DNA from: Archegozetes longisetosus
Taxonomy: Eukaryota > Arthropoda > Arachnida > Sarcoptiformes > Trhypochthoniidae
Length of the DNA: 64,000 bases
Assembly: GCA_018873245.2 (NCBI GenBank)
Contig: JAEMBT020000003.1
Location: 3,305,843-3,369,842 of the forward strand
Direction of reading: 5' to 3'
This document shows positions 52,915-63,246 of this stretch, one piece after another (position 1 is the first letter of the stretch; each line of letters opens with the position of its first letter). The notes beneath the pieces are model-generated. The model did no database searches. It was not told where the DNA came from and was given only the letters and a program-made list of their open reading frames with translations. Position numbers and translations under genes: made by a program.

Positions 52915-55092
52915 ATCTTTTAGGGTAAAGTTAGTTCTAATAGAATTGTTGTTATGTAGAACTCGAAATTAGTTTGTTTTGAGAGCTTTGTCTGTAAGCT
53001 TTAGGTACTTCTATTTATGCTTATACCAAACAAATTTATAGGAACTTTTTCATAAGTCAAATTTGATGAGCAGTTAAAGTATAATTAAAAAATAATAAAT
53101 AATAAATTTTTTACTGTCAAAAACATAATTTAAGTAATGGGAAGACTTGCATACAGGAAATTATAAATTGTTAGAAAGTTTTTAATGAAAACAATTAAAT
53201 AAATTTTTTTGAGTCAGGAAACAGGATATAAACATATATAAAGGTCTTGACACACAAATGAACTAATATTAGCTTTAGGTTTATTACTCATCTTTATAGA
53301 TTTTTTAGACAAAGAGTGTCTTACGCAACTAAATAAGTTATTTCAACCATTTCATCTAATTTACGAGCCTGAAATTCAGTTTTTATTTTTGCCAACTCTA
53401 CCATTTTTTCGTTCGTTTAATATCAATTATCTTTTATTGGACAGATAAATAACTCGTTTGGATTGTTCATGATTTATAATAATTAGTTATAAAACAGATT
53501 ATTTGATTGAGTTCTTTTTTGTACTTTTATAAGTTTAGTAGAAATCATTGGGCGCTCATATAATTGACACTCAACAGAAAAACTTCAGGAATTCTTTAAT
53601 GAAAAATTCCTCTAGTTTAGGAAACAGAAAATATGGAAAGAATGCTATTCTTTACTATAATTATTAATTTTTTTTATTATACACTAAGTCTTAGCAGTCC
53701 TTATTACAGCTCATGACATATGAGAATTGAACAAACTTCAAGCTGAACAATAAGACCATATCATTGCAGAGTTTTGTATTAAGATTTGCGTTTGCATTGT
53801 CTTGAACTGATTTAAGATCTACTAACTGCTTGACGGAACCAGAATTCTGCATTTAATCAGAATTCTTAGTAATCCCATTCATATTTCAGATGCGTATAAG
53901 TTACCTGAAGTTAGCTGCAAAGTTACTCCTACTGAAGTATAATCGTAGAAGCAACTAACAACGAAGACATTTGGCTTACAATTCTTGTTTCAACAAACAA
54001 ATTATACTTGTCTCAACTTGAAAGATTTAGCTTTAATATTAATTTTTAGATAGAAATATTCCCTCGATTCATTCAAAACAAGCTGATTTGCAATGAAACC
54101 AAGTTATTCTTAAGAAAATCTAGAAACTTAACATAAAGTTAAGATAAATGAGACAAATATAGTTTATTTTCAACATTAAAACAGATAAATTGCACTTTGG
54201 ATTGAATGTGACAATTTTTAGGGATTAAGAATATAACTCTGGTGAAGCCCACAACAGAATTTTGAAAAACCGATTTCTTTGCAGTAAAGTAAGGAAAAGT
54301 AACATTTATACTGCTTTTTATATAATTCAGAGGCCATTAAGCGAATTGCTGAATGTTAAACACGAAAACAACATAACATAGTGCCAATTGATGCTAACGA
54401 ATGCTTTAATCATTTATATCAATCAGATTGCGCTCAAGTTACGTTTGCATAACATGGGCAGTAATGCATTTCAACCCTTACAGTAGTTGTTAATAAGACT
54501 TTTAGATGCATTCAATACGTCTTAATTAATTATTCTGTCACTGCTTTCAGAATATTCTACACCCTTTGTGCCAAGTTTGACCACATTTCCATTTTATTTG
54601 CAATTCGACAATCTTTTGATTGCATTAAGTCTGCGATACGTGACAGTTATATTTTTATGATTTACATCAGCATTTCTGCAATTGTTTTCATATGGGTTTA
54701 TCTATCTCTTAATACAAATAAAAGATAACTTATAGTTACACACCAATAATATACGCAAACAACTCAAGCATTATTATTACAATATGAAGAGCTTATTTCC
54801 AAAAGGGCTTAATTACATGAAATCGATGATTGACAAAAATACAAAACATTTCCTTTTCAATTGATTTCGTAGGTAAACTCGATTTTAAAATGTAATTTCT
54901 TACAAGATCAAGGCCATTTTATTGGAAATGATATGGGCAATCTATTCCAAGCCTTATCATTAATATGAAAAGATCTAAATATGACTTTTTACAATTTGTC
55001 CCTTAAGCCCTTTTGGAAATAAATCTTCATATGTTGGCTATAAGTACCAACTCCCAATACAGTTAACTGTGTGTTATCTCTTAGTGCAAATA
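52915..55092. other. AT-rich non-genic DNA
   Basis: No gene, RNA gene or repeat recognised. Confidence 0.6.
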
Positions 55093-55243
55093 CACTTGAA
55101 CACCTAATAATCCACTATAGCAGCAAGGAAAAGGCCATTGCTATACTAACCTCCCTGTGATACGCATCAATTCGTTGCTAGATTTAATCTGTAATTTACT
55201 TTGATTGCTATATCGAATGTTCTATAAGTTTGTTAATATTCTC
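55093..55243 (+). mobile_element. small inverted-repeat element, family A, truncated copy
   Basis: Begins CACTTGAACACCTAATAATC and continues through GCTAGATTTAATCTGTAATT and TACTTTGATTGCTATATCGA. These are the reverse complement of interior blocks in copies 1 and 2 and match the next copy in the same orientation. The far terminal repeat is missing; the adjacent copy starts about 35 bases later. Confidence 0.65.
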
Positions 55244-55277
55244 TGAATGCCAAATGAAATTCTTAAACAGTTGTATG

Positions 55278-55480
55278 CAGTTGAAAACTTAGTAGTCGTT
55301 GGTAGCAACGAGAAAGAGGCTGTTGCTATGTCAACTACTTGCTATGGATGCGATTCAATTTACTTTGATTGCTGTATTGAATATTCTATAAGTTTGCTAA
55401 GCTTGTATTATGATTTGGTGAAAAACACTCTTTGACAGCACATCACTTCTTGTTATCAGCGATTATTCAGTTTTCGAGTG
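55278..55480 (+). mobile_element. small inverted-repeat element, family A, copy 3
   Basis: About 203 bases. The left end CAGTTGAAAACTTAGTAGTC then GTTGGTAGCAACGAG mirrors the right end CTTGTTATCAGCGATTATTC then AGTTTTCGAGTG. The interior block TACTTTGATTGCTGTATTGA then ATATTCTATAAGTTTG is nearly identical to the truncated copy just upstream. Two copies head to tail within 400 bases suggest nested insertion or local duplication. Confidence 0.75.
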
Positions 55481-57404
55481 TAAACTTTTGTTTTGTCTTA
55501 ATGTAGTCGAAACAAAGGATTGATTTATAGCCAAATGTAGGTATGAAAATCTTCCCATTTTTCATGTACTGATTAATCAGTGAAAGGAATTCGAAACTAA
55601 TTTAGTTAGAGTGTTCATGACATGATAGTTGTTTTCTGATTACAATTATTTGAACAATTAAATCAACAAGAATGACAATGAGTGAAAAGCTAGAAAATGT
55701 GTATTTAGTTTGTTATTTCCTGTAAAAGGGTGGGCGTCAATAAATGAATTTAGTAGAAAAAAATAGTGTAAAATACATTTGAAATTCTTACTGCTAGTAT
55801 TAGATCAAAATAGTATTACCCTATAATCATTAATGTCATTCAATATAAGGCATATTATAAGGCATAATACAATCTCATGCAATACATAAAAACCTTATAT
55901 CGAAAGCATTTATAAGTAATTTGCTTGTGTCACAATATGTAGTCAACTTAATAAATCAAGGCTTTCCATAAGATTAGATGGTGTGAGAGTTGAATACAGT
56001 GGCAAAACTAACATCAGATCTCTCGATCACTGTCAGAGAGTTGTGATTGGGATGAGAGGGTCGGGAGTGTTGGGTATAGAGAAAGGCCGAGTTTCGATTA
56101 TATGATGCATTGACACAAAAGCTTTTACTAAAATTAGCATAATTATCATAACCATTAGGCAAATCAACTATTTTAGATGATAAACTAATTTTTCAACTTT
56201 TTTCTACCTTCCCCATCAAATACTATCTTAATTTGTTTCAACTTTTCTTACTTAACAATCTTTAATATGGTATTTGTTCGCTTAAATTCTAGGATTACTT
56301 CTTCCCTAAATGATCTAAAATTACTTTCTAAGACTTTTTTAGCCTAACTTAACTCGAAAGTCATTAAAAATGATCTGTCGCTTTAGAGTACAAGCCCTTA
56401 AAAAACGTTTATATGAAAAATAGTTGAGTCAAAAATATAGAACTTCTCTTGTGTTAAGGTGTCAGAAATTGTTTTGATAAATTAAAGGATTTAAAAGTGT
56501 TGAGCAGAAATTATTGCTATCATTACGGAAGCTAGAGATAACTTCTCAAAAGTATACCAAAATAAAAGTATACCTAATCTCAAGTATTCAAGTGACTCAT
56601 CAGATCCTGAAATGTTGAGCAAAACAACAAATTAATAATTAAATCATCTCAGATTATTAAGCATATTTGCCTAATCTGTTAGCTCATTTGTTTTTCCTAT
56701 TGGTACTAATTTCTTATTCAATTCCTATATCAATAGTCATAATGCAAAATAAGTTTGTGAAAGTTTATTGACTGCAACTTATTGCACGCATTTCTATGCA
56801 CAAACTTTCAAATAATGTTATTCCACTCAATGTCAAATCGATAAAATTAGTGATACTGTTAGAATTGTGTTTAGTGACATAATTCTAAATGTGGATCACA
56901 TGAATCCTATATCACTATTTTTTTAGTTGTGCGATAATTGGGTCAAATTTTTTTCGTTCAAAACACTCATCCAAAGGATGATTTTCTAATTGGTGAAAGT
57001 GTACTACTACTGACATACCTATCATGAGTCAATACTAAATGCAAACTTTAAAGCATAAATTATGTATTTATTAAACAAATACTAATTACCAATCAATTTT
57101 ATATAAATTCACTTTCAAACCAATTATCAGTTTATAAATCAGTCGAACTGTCGTAGACTTGAAGTTTCGAAAGTTTTAGAGTAGTTTTTGATAGAATTGA
57201 CGAGTGAAAAGATGTTTGAAATGAATTTGGAAAGTTTGAATTGGTTTACAGTAGTCAACATAATTACTGTAAAATGTTAGCGCAACACATGATTTTGGGT
57301 AGTCTGCAGCTATCAGTCATTTCACGCATTTTTTGTTATTGTTTATCAAAGTGTTTAGTCTTTATATTAAATCTCATAATATTGTAATTGAATAATAGTA
57401 TTGA
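55481..57404. other. non-genic DNA upstream of the caspase
   Basis: No gene called. The stretch 55920-56105 (+) is an open 61-codon frame with protein-like content and raised G+C, but it has no ATG and the minus strand is open as well. The last few hundred bases should contain the caspase promoter. Confidence 0.45.
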
Positions 57405-59887
57405 ATGTCAGACAAAGTGTCGCCAAAAACAATGAACGCGAAAGACCGACAAATAATTCAGAATAACATCAAATTATTGTCTCAATTGATTGATTTGAAT
57501 GCAATCATTCCACTGGTTCTTAATAAAAACATTTTCACTCAACCTATGATTGACGACATTTTGGTATTCATTTATTTTCTTTGATTTTGTTTCTATTCTT
57601 TTCTATTTTCTATTGTTTGTCACCATTTCTATTGTGGTTTCTTTGATTTATTTGTTTATTACTCGTATTATTCTGACTCGAATCTAATTTATTATTGATC
57701 TATAATCTGCTTCGATGTCATTAATATAGAAGCAGGTCTTCAAAAGTTTTAAGTTTGTTTTGAGTTTTAATTTTTAATTTTTAATTTTTAATTTTAAGTA
57801 TTTTTAATTTATACAAAAGTCCTATAATCACTAATGTCTAAATAACTGGTAAAATGCTTACAATATTTTGATCACTTATCAATTGATGAAGTCATTTGAA
57901 TAACAAATTTGAAATGAGTGTCAATCTTTTTTTGTCAAATCACTCTCTTTAAATCAATCATTTTTCTAATTTTGCATTAATTGTGACTATTTCTAATTTT
58001 TAATCAAGACCGATGACTAATAATTGAGATATTAGTCGAAAACGATCATAAGTTTTAAACTTAATTAAAACTAGTTAAACTTGATTTGTAGTGACCTTTA
58101 CTTGAAGATTATTTCATAATTGTTATCTCATCGTACAATAGTGACGAAAGACAATTCTTCGGAGGTTATTTTTTTAAGCATCGTCTACCAGTTTAATGAC
58201 ATCATTTGTTTGCCTTTACTTTTAGATAACGACCGCCAACACTTACCAAATTTATGATTGGTTTTTTTATTTTTATCGGTCTGATTGAACTGATAAACAG
58301 TTTAAAATAAAAAATCCTAATCACTTACGATTTGAATCCGTTTCCATATCGTTTAAAATCTAAAATCATAGATAACATGTATTACATTTACTATAAAATT
58401 TATAAAATCGCTAAACAAATACCTAGTACATGAATAGATCTTTAGCTATAAAATTAGATTTTGATGCTTATAACTAAATAATAATCAAAAATAAATCATT
58501 TTATTTGTTTTGCTATCGCAGAAAATTGAACCCGAAATGGAACGTAAACAGTGCTTTCTCACAGATCTGACACGTCGTGGACCTGAAGCTTTTGAAGCAT
58601 TTGTGGAGATATTATTTGGAACAGATCAGATCGAGGCGGCCACAATCCTCAAACCTGATACTTTTGAGAATGGACTCAATAAGGAAGAAGTTATAACTAA
58701 CATAATATCGAATACACCGCCTGATGCCGGTGGTGGTACCGATCATTCGCGTATCAGTAATACTATTTCTAGTATTGAAAATCAAGATCTTATGTTAAAA
58801 GTAAAGCCCTCTAAGAATGGAATGGTTGGCGCAAATATTTACCGCATGCTTTCATCTCCTCGTGGTTTTTGTTTGATCATTAATAACATTGAATTTTTAA
58901 ATGATGTTTACCCGAGACGAAGAGGTTCTGAAATCGAAGCAATTCGTTTGCGAGATGTTTTCAAAGAATTACACTTTACGGTCGATTTGATGACTAATCT
59001 TAACAAATCTGAGATTTTATCGACAGTAGAATCATACTCTAAAAAACCAGATCTCAAGAAGCACGACGCTTTTATATTTATTATGTTATCTCATGGGCAC
59101 AGCGGCTTTGTCTTGGGTACGAATTTACTTTGTTTTGCTTTAAATTTCAGTCTTAATTTCATTATTGAAATTGGTTGATCTTTAGGCGCTGACGGCTTAG
59201 GAGTACAATTTGAAGACATCGTCAAAAGATTAAACAACGAAAACTGCCCGCAACTTATTCATAAACCAAAACTATTCTTTTTCAATTGTTGTCGTGGCGG
59301 TTAGTATTGAATCAATGCAACTGATGACTGTTTTATTTCTTAATCATTTAAATCACTAGAGATGATTCTATTTAATTTTGAATTCCTTCACAGATTCTCG
59401 TGATTCGGGGCCCAAACTTTTCGGCAGAAACATTGATAAGAAGGCTGTACCGGACGCAGTTTCGTTTGAAATGCCTAAAGTGCCAACAGCTAATGATATG
59501 ATGATTTGTTTTTCCACTGTTGATGGTATTTGTGATTAAAATTGACTTTTAACTCGAATATATGTTTAATTAAAACTTGTACATTTAGGCTACGTTTCGT
59601 GGCGTAACGAAGAGACAGGTTCTTGGTTTGGAACTGCTTTGTCTCATGCCTTGATGAAACATTCCCACGACAAAGAATTACATCATATTCTCACTATTGT
59701 AAGTCAATTATAGCTTAATTTTACTAAAATTTCATAACGTTTTCTCACATAAACTTGTTTTAAGGCCTCTGATATGGTCAACAATAAAGTGACAGAAGAT
59801 GGAGAGAAACAAGTGATGGAACACACTTACAGAGGATTCCGAAAGTTGTTTTACTTCAATCCAGGCATCACTGGATTGAATGCCTGA
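57405..59887 (+). CDS. Dronc: CARD-containing initiator caspase, Dronc/caspase-9-like
   Basis: A cysteine protease that cleaves after Asp and starts apoptosis when recruited by an Apaf-1-type adaptor. Exons: 57405-57563, 58522-59116, 59186-59299, 59394-59525, 59589-59698 and 59765-59887. All introns are GT-AG and phases agree, giving 410 residues. TGA directly precedes the ATG. An N-terminal CARD (about 12-98, with RRGPEAFEAFVEIL) is split by intron 1. The p20 domain shows YRMLSSPRGFCLIINN, the specificity Arg region (RRRGSEIE), catalytic H244 in SHG and catalytic C287 in NCCRG. The p10 domain has YVSWRNEETGSW with R339 for P1 Asp binding and ends in FRKLFYFNPG. D310 (VPDA) in the linker is a plausible autocleavage site. 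NCCRG departs from the usual QACRG; irregular pentapeptides are known in insect Dronc. Orthology to Dronc rather than another CARD caspase is inferred. Confidence 0.93.
57765..57797. repeat. 7-bp T-rich tandem repeat in caspase intron 1
   Basis: Consecutive TTTTTAA units, five in all with the first and last one base short, lie inside the 958-base first intron. Confidence 0.85.
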
Positions 59888-59903
59888 CATCGGCTCAGAT
59901 GCT

Positions 59904-59909
59904 AATAAA
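59904..59909 (+). promoter_or_regulatory. poly(A) signal of the caspase
   Basis: AATAAA only 16 bases past the TGA stop, implying a very short 3' untranslated region. That leaves about 330 bases before the convergent neighbour's stop. Confidence 0.65.
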
Positions 59910-60237
59910 ATTTATGTATTTGTTGCTCAATATTATTGTATTCAATACGTATTTAACTTTTTATCATTTTCTACCATTTTCTATAAAATCATTTATACAT
60001 TTCTCGGAGTCGTGCCATTTTTAGTCTCTTTTTAAGTTATACTATATTCTAGTTGATTGTTACTTAACTTCAAAGCAATTGTTTTCTATGCAAATCAAAA
60101 CCTTTTTAAATTTTTGTATTATTTTGTACTTAAAAAAATTTGACATGAAATTTGATAATTCTATGAGTTTATAACAAGTTTGTGGTTATTAATTATTCTT
60201 CAAAATACAAATGTAAAATTTAATTATTTAATGTAAT
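59910..60237. other. convergent intergenic spacer
   Basis: AT-rich sequence between the 3' ends of the caspase and the KDEL glycoprotein gene. No canonical AATAAA for the minus-strand gene was found close to its stop. Confidence 0.55.
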
Positions 60238-61152
60238 TTAAAGCTCATCTTTTTCAAGGCTATCAAACAAATTATGAATTGTTGGCACTTCTTTCAAAAT
60301 GTTTAATATAAGTTGATTCGGAATGTCTTTATATCTCTTAAATTCAATCTCAAAACTAGGAATAAATTCTGTTACTTTGCTTCGAAATATTGCCTTTTTA
60401 TAATGCATCAAATCTGAACTCTTCATCCAATTAGCCACAACTGAGATATCCATCAATGGGTGCGTCGCATTCATCGATTCCGAGCCTTGGTTTCTGCCAA
60501 AGTTGAAAATTTGTCTCAACTGTCCGTTCGCTAATTGCCACAATTGCGACCCAAGATCTATACTAACGTTCATCTGCGAAGAAAAATTATTATCTAAATC
60601 GCAAAATTCTGTAACATTCGATGAAAACTGGAGTATTGAAGGAGGAGTTGTTGTTAAGTTGTGGTATAGCGTGAGTGTTGGACACGTTTTTGCTTTAATA
60701 AAAGTCAAGTTATAGTTTGCACTGATATTGTTGAAACTGTCATTGAATGTCAAGTTAGTTGAAATAATCAAATTATCACTTTTTGATTGCTTCGAAACTG
60801 AAGTACGGCTTTGAGCATTCAGATGAGAATGAGTATCACTTCTTAGCGAAACATCGAATAGTTTTGCCATTGAAGAGGTGTCGATCGAAATGTTGAAATC
60901 TCCAGAGGCATCGAGAATGATGGGTTCTTCAACTTTAACTTTAATATTATAATTATTATGAAAGTAGTCATATTTATAAAGACTAGCGTTGGCTTCAGCT
61001 TTGATGTTAAGAGAAGGAATGGTTAGGTTAGCCTTATAGTGGCCAATAATATTCTCATTTTCATAGATATTAAACGAAAAGATTGGCTTCTCTTTGCCAT
61101 TAACACCCCAAATGATTAAGTTTAAAATGACTGAAATTATTATTTTGATCAT
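60238..61152 (-). CDS. orphan ER-lumen glycoprotein ending in KDEL
   Basis: A single-exon gene of 304 residues. I do not recognise the family. Residues 1-19 form a signal peptide (MIKIIISVILNLIIWGVNG), and the protein ends exactly in KDEL before TAA, the receptor-recognised signal that returns proteins from Golgi to ER. Twelve N-glycosylation sequons are visible: N42, N55, N87, N133, N137, N142, N148, N165, N179, N189, N195 and N228. There are only two cysteines in the mature chain (C157 and C184), so one disulfide is possible. Residues 25-155 alternate polar and hydrophobic residues, as in beta strands. No internal transmembrane segment is seen. It is convergent with the caspase and divergent from TMEM186, with a 315-base shared 5' region. 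It may be a fast-evolving member of a known secretory family. The predicted location is well supported; the function is unknown. Confidence 0.88.
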   Translation of the reverse strand: MIKIIISVILNLIIWGVNGKEKPIFSFNIYENENIIGHYKANLTIPSLNIKAEANASLYKYDYFHNNYNIKVKVEEPIILDASGDFNISIDTSSMAKLFDVSLRSDTHSHLNAQSRTSVSKQSKSDNLIISTNLTFNDSFNNISANYNLTFIKAKTCPTLTLYHNLTTTPPSILQFSSNVTEFCDLDNNFSSQMNVSIDLGSQLWQLANGQLRQIFNFGRNQGSESMNATHPLMDISVVANWMKSSDLMHYKKAIFRSKVTEFIPSFEIEFKRYKDIPNQLILNILKEVPTIHNLFDSLEKDEL

Positions 61153-61467
61153 TTTTCAACTATTCATCAATTTTTAGTTCAGGTACATATTGAATCAAAC
61201 TTGTTTTGCATTAATATACCTACTTCCAAGTTTACCAAAGTTTTTTGGGGACTTTTCAACAATTAATTATAATCTTGATGTCAATTGAAATCTTTTAAAA
61301 ATTACTATTTATCAACTATTATTACTTATTTCTTATTACCTCGTTAATAACTGATATTAATCGAGTTGAACATAAATGATGAGTTACCTAGTTGTTATTA
61401 AATGATCCAATTTGATCGAAACACCAAATTGCAATTTGTTATTATTTCCCTTATTTTTATCAAAATC
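61153..61467. promoter_or_regulatory. shared divergent promoter region
   Basis: A 315-base interval between the starts of the KDEL glycoprotein (minus) and TMEM186 (plus). Both promoters must lie here or within the 5' untranslated regions. It is AT-rich, and I could not identify a TATA box, initiator or factor site with confidence. Confidence 0.5.
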
Positions 61468-62503
61468 ATGTTTTCAAACATGCAGCCGATTAATAGAATT
61501 TTCAACTTTTATCTCAAAAGCTGTATTTTTAATCATGAAATTAAGGTAAGTTTTGATAATTTGATATATTAATTACTAATTCAATTAGTAACGACATATT
61601 TACAATGATATGCAATTTTATTATTGAATCATTACTAATTATTAAGACTTTAGACATTTTTATTTATAATTTTTTTGTTGAAAAATCTGATAATTTATTG
61701 ATTAATAAAATTTTTAATTATTGATAAAAACATAGATAAATAGCATATCATCACAACTAATACGATGTCATTCAACAATACCATTGAGATTGAAGCCATC
61801 TCCAACTCAAAGACAATGTCTATTAATAGCAAAACAATCAGAAATTAGATGTTTGTCAACAAATTCATTCAATACAGATACTGGGCAGAAGATTTCGCCG
61901 ATCAGTCCATCAAAAGAAGCAAAGTCAGAACCAAAAGTGGTAAAATCTGCGCCAAAACCAATCGGAATCATAGGCTTCGAGAACGAAGAGTTCAAAGAAG
62001 TGAAGGAATGGATACCAATTTATTTATTTCCATTTATAGTCCATGCGAAAACTTTTTGTCGGTTAAAACTGCTGCAGACAATGATTTCGTGCACTGTCGT
62101 TCCAATGTCTTTCACTTTATATTATTTCGGTTTAACAACAATGGAAAATTGTAATTTCTCTACAATGGTCTCGATCTTTGCGATGGCTATGATGTACGTC
62201 TTCGGCAATTTATTTCGACGCCTTGTTGGAAGGGTTTATGTTTCCGATGATGGATCACTCGTCCGATTATCTCATTTGAGTTTTTTTGGTAACCGAGTTG
62301 ATGAAGATATTGATGTCACTGATATCGTGCCCATAAAAGAGACTAACTTTGAATTAAATGACTTATATTGTCGTATTGAGAGGTATAGTACTTCTGAGGT
62401 TTTGTTTATTTCTCTTAAGTTTGGAGGAATTCTTAATAGAGACAGATTTGAGAAAATTTTTGGTAAAGGTTCGTCTGATATTTCGGTCAGACGTATGTAT
62501 TGA
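61468..62503 (+). CDS. TMEM186: mitochondrial transmembrane protein TMEM186
   Basis: An inner-membrane mitochondrial protein; the human orthologue belongs to the complex I assembly (MCIA) group. Exon 2 is open from about 61736 to 62503, but its first in-frame ATG is far inside, so an upstream exon is needed. Exon 1 (61468-61545) starts with ATG, is open for 26 codons and ends at AAG|GTAAGT. Joining it to the acceptor at 61735 keeps the frame and gives 281 residues. The N-terminus is basic and poor in acids, with RCHST resembling a presequence cleavage site. Family hallmarks are CRLKLLQT before the first membrane span (about 139-159), a second span (about 168-186), RRLVGRVYV, RLSHLSFFGNR, DIVPIKET, RIERYS and LNRDRFEKIFG. 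An acceptor at 61795 would also keep frame. The family is certain; the 5' splice choice is inference. It is divergent from the KDEL gene. Confidence 0.88.
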
Positions 62504-62611
62504 TCACTAATCTGTTGTTAGTGTTAGATTAATTAATTCGAAAGTTTAAGAAATTGTTTTAGGCTTTGTTCAAATTCAATTCAAATGTAATATAAAATCA
62601 AAATTATTGCT

Positions 62612-62689
62612 AATAAACTTATTAAATTAGGATTTTTCGTAATTGATATTTATTTTGTAGGTTAACGATTAAAAACTAACTGCAATAAA
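62612..62689 (+). promoter_or_regulatory. poly(A) signals of TMEM186
   Basis: AATAAA occurs at 62612-62617 and again at 62684-62689, about 110 and 180 bases past the stop. Either could be used. Confidence 0.6.
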
Positions 62690-62802
62690 TAAACTAAAAT
62701 GATTGTAATTTGATTAAAGCGCTAAGCGATTGTTAAGAAAAAGTTACGAGATGTGTCGCTGTATATGCAGCTCAAACCATGTGGGATTGTCCATTAATAA
62801 CG

Positions 62803-62810
62803 TTACGTCA
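62803..62810 (+). promoter_or_regulatory. CRE-like site TTACGTCA
   Basis: TTACGTCA, a CRE half-site variant typical of CREB/ATF and C/EBP-ATF binding, lies about 440 bases upstream of RED. Function is inferred from sequence only. Confidence 0.35.
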
Positions 62811-63169
62811 AAGTGACATTTTCGTTCGGACCACTACCCCTATGTTACGTTGTTAGTTTGGCTTTAACACTACTTCGCGACGATGGAAGGAACGTCAAGT
62901 TTTCCAAACCCTTAATTTTTAAGTATTGCGCACATAACACAAAAATAATTCCAAATTTAAACTATTTTTATTACGAGAACATCGTCATCATTGAGATTAA
63001 TCAATAAACAACTCATAATTATTTAATTGATTTTTTAAGCAAAAACTAAGTAAAAAAATGCAACGTTGACAAGTGTTGAAACCCTACTCCCTCACATTGC
63101 AATTTGTTACATTTAGCTCAATAGCCCCTACCCTCTCTAGCGCAACGTTATTAATGGACGTTGTCTATT

Positions 63170-63177
63170 TGACGTCA
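63170..63177 (+). promoter_or_regulatory. perfect CRE palindrome TGACGTCA
   Basis: The full 8-base cAMP-response element consensus lies 69 bases before the RED ATG, a position typical of CREB/ATF control in housekeeping promoters. An exact 8-base palindrome with a CG core is unlikely by chance in such AT-rich DNA. Confidence 0.55.
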
Positions 63178-63246
63178 AATTCAAGTAAACAAACACTTCA
63201 TTTGGATAACTAATAATAAGAAATAAACAATTAAAACCGAAATAAA

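Larger units (their letters stand above)
62690..63246 (+). promoter_or_regulatory. promoter region of RED/IK
   Basis: 557 bases between the last TMEM186 poly(A) signal and the RED start. It is less AT-rich than most spacers here and contains several ACGT cores, including two CRE/ATF-type sites described separately. A short frame at 62813-63007 has no ATG and no domain and is not taken as a gene. Confidence 0.55.

Noticed and set aside
59284..59298. NCCRG as evidence that the caspase is inactive
   Set aside because: The nucleophile Cys, the SHG histidine and the Arg residues for P1 Asp are all present, so activity is expected.
60503..60715. Plus-strand frame of 70 codons
   Set aside because: Antisense shadow of the KDEL glycoprotein gene.
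61765..61767. ATG as the TMEM186 start
   Set aside because: Out of frame with the TMEM186 coding sequence and followed by a stop after about 27 codons.
61849..62154. Plus-strand frame of 101 codons
   Set aside because: Alternative frame within TMEM186 exon 2. The TMEM186 frame has clear family motifs; this one has none.
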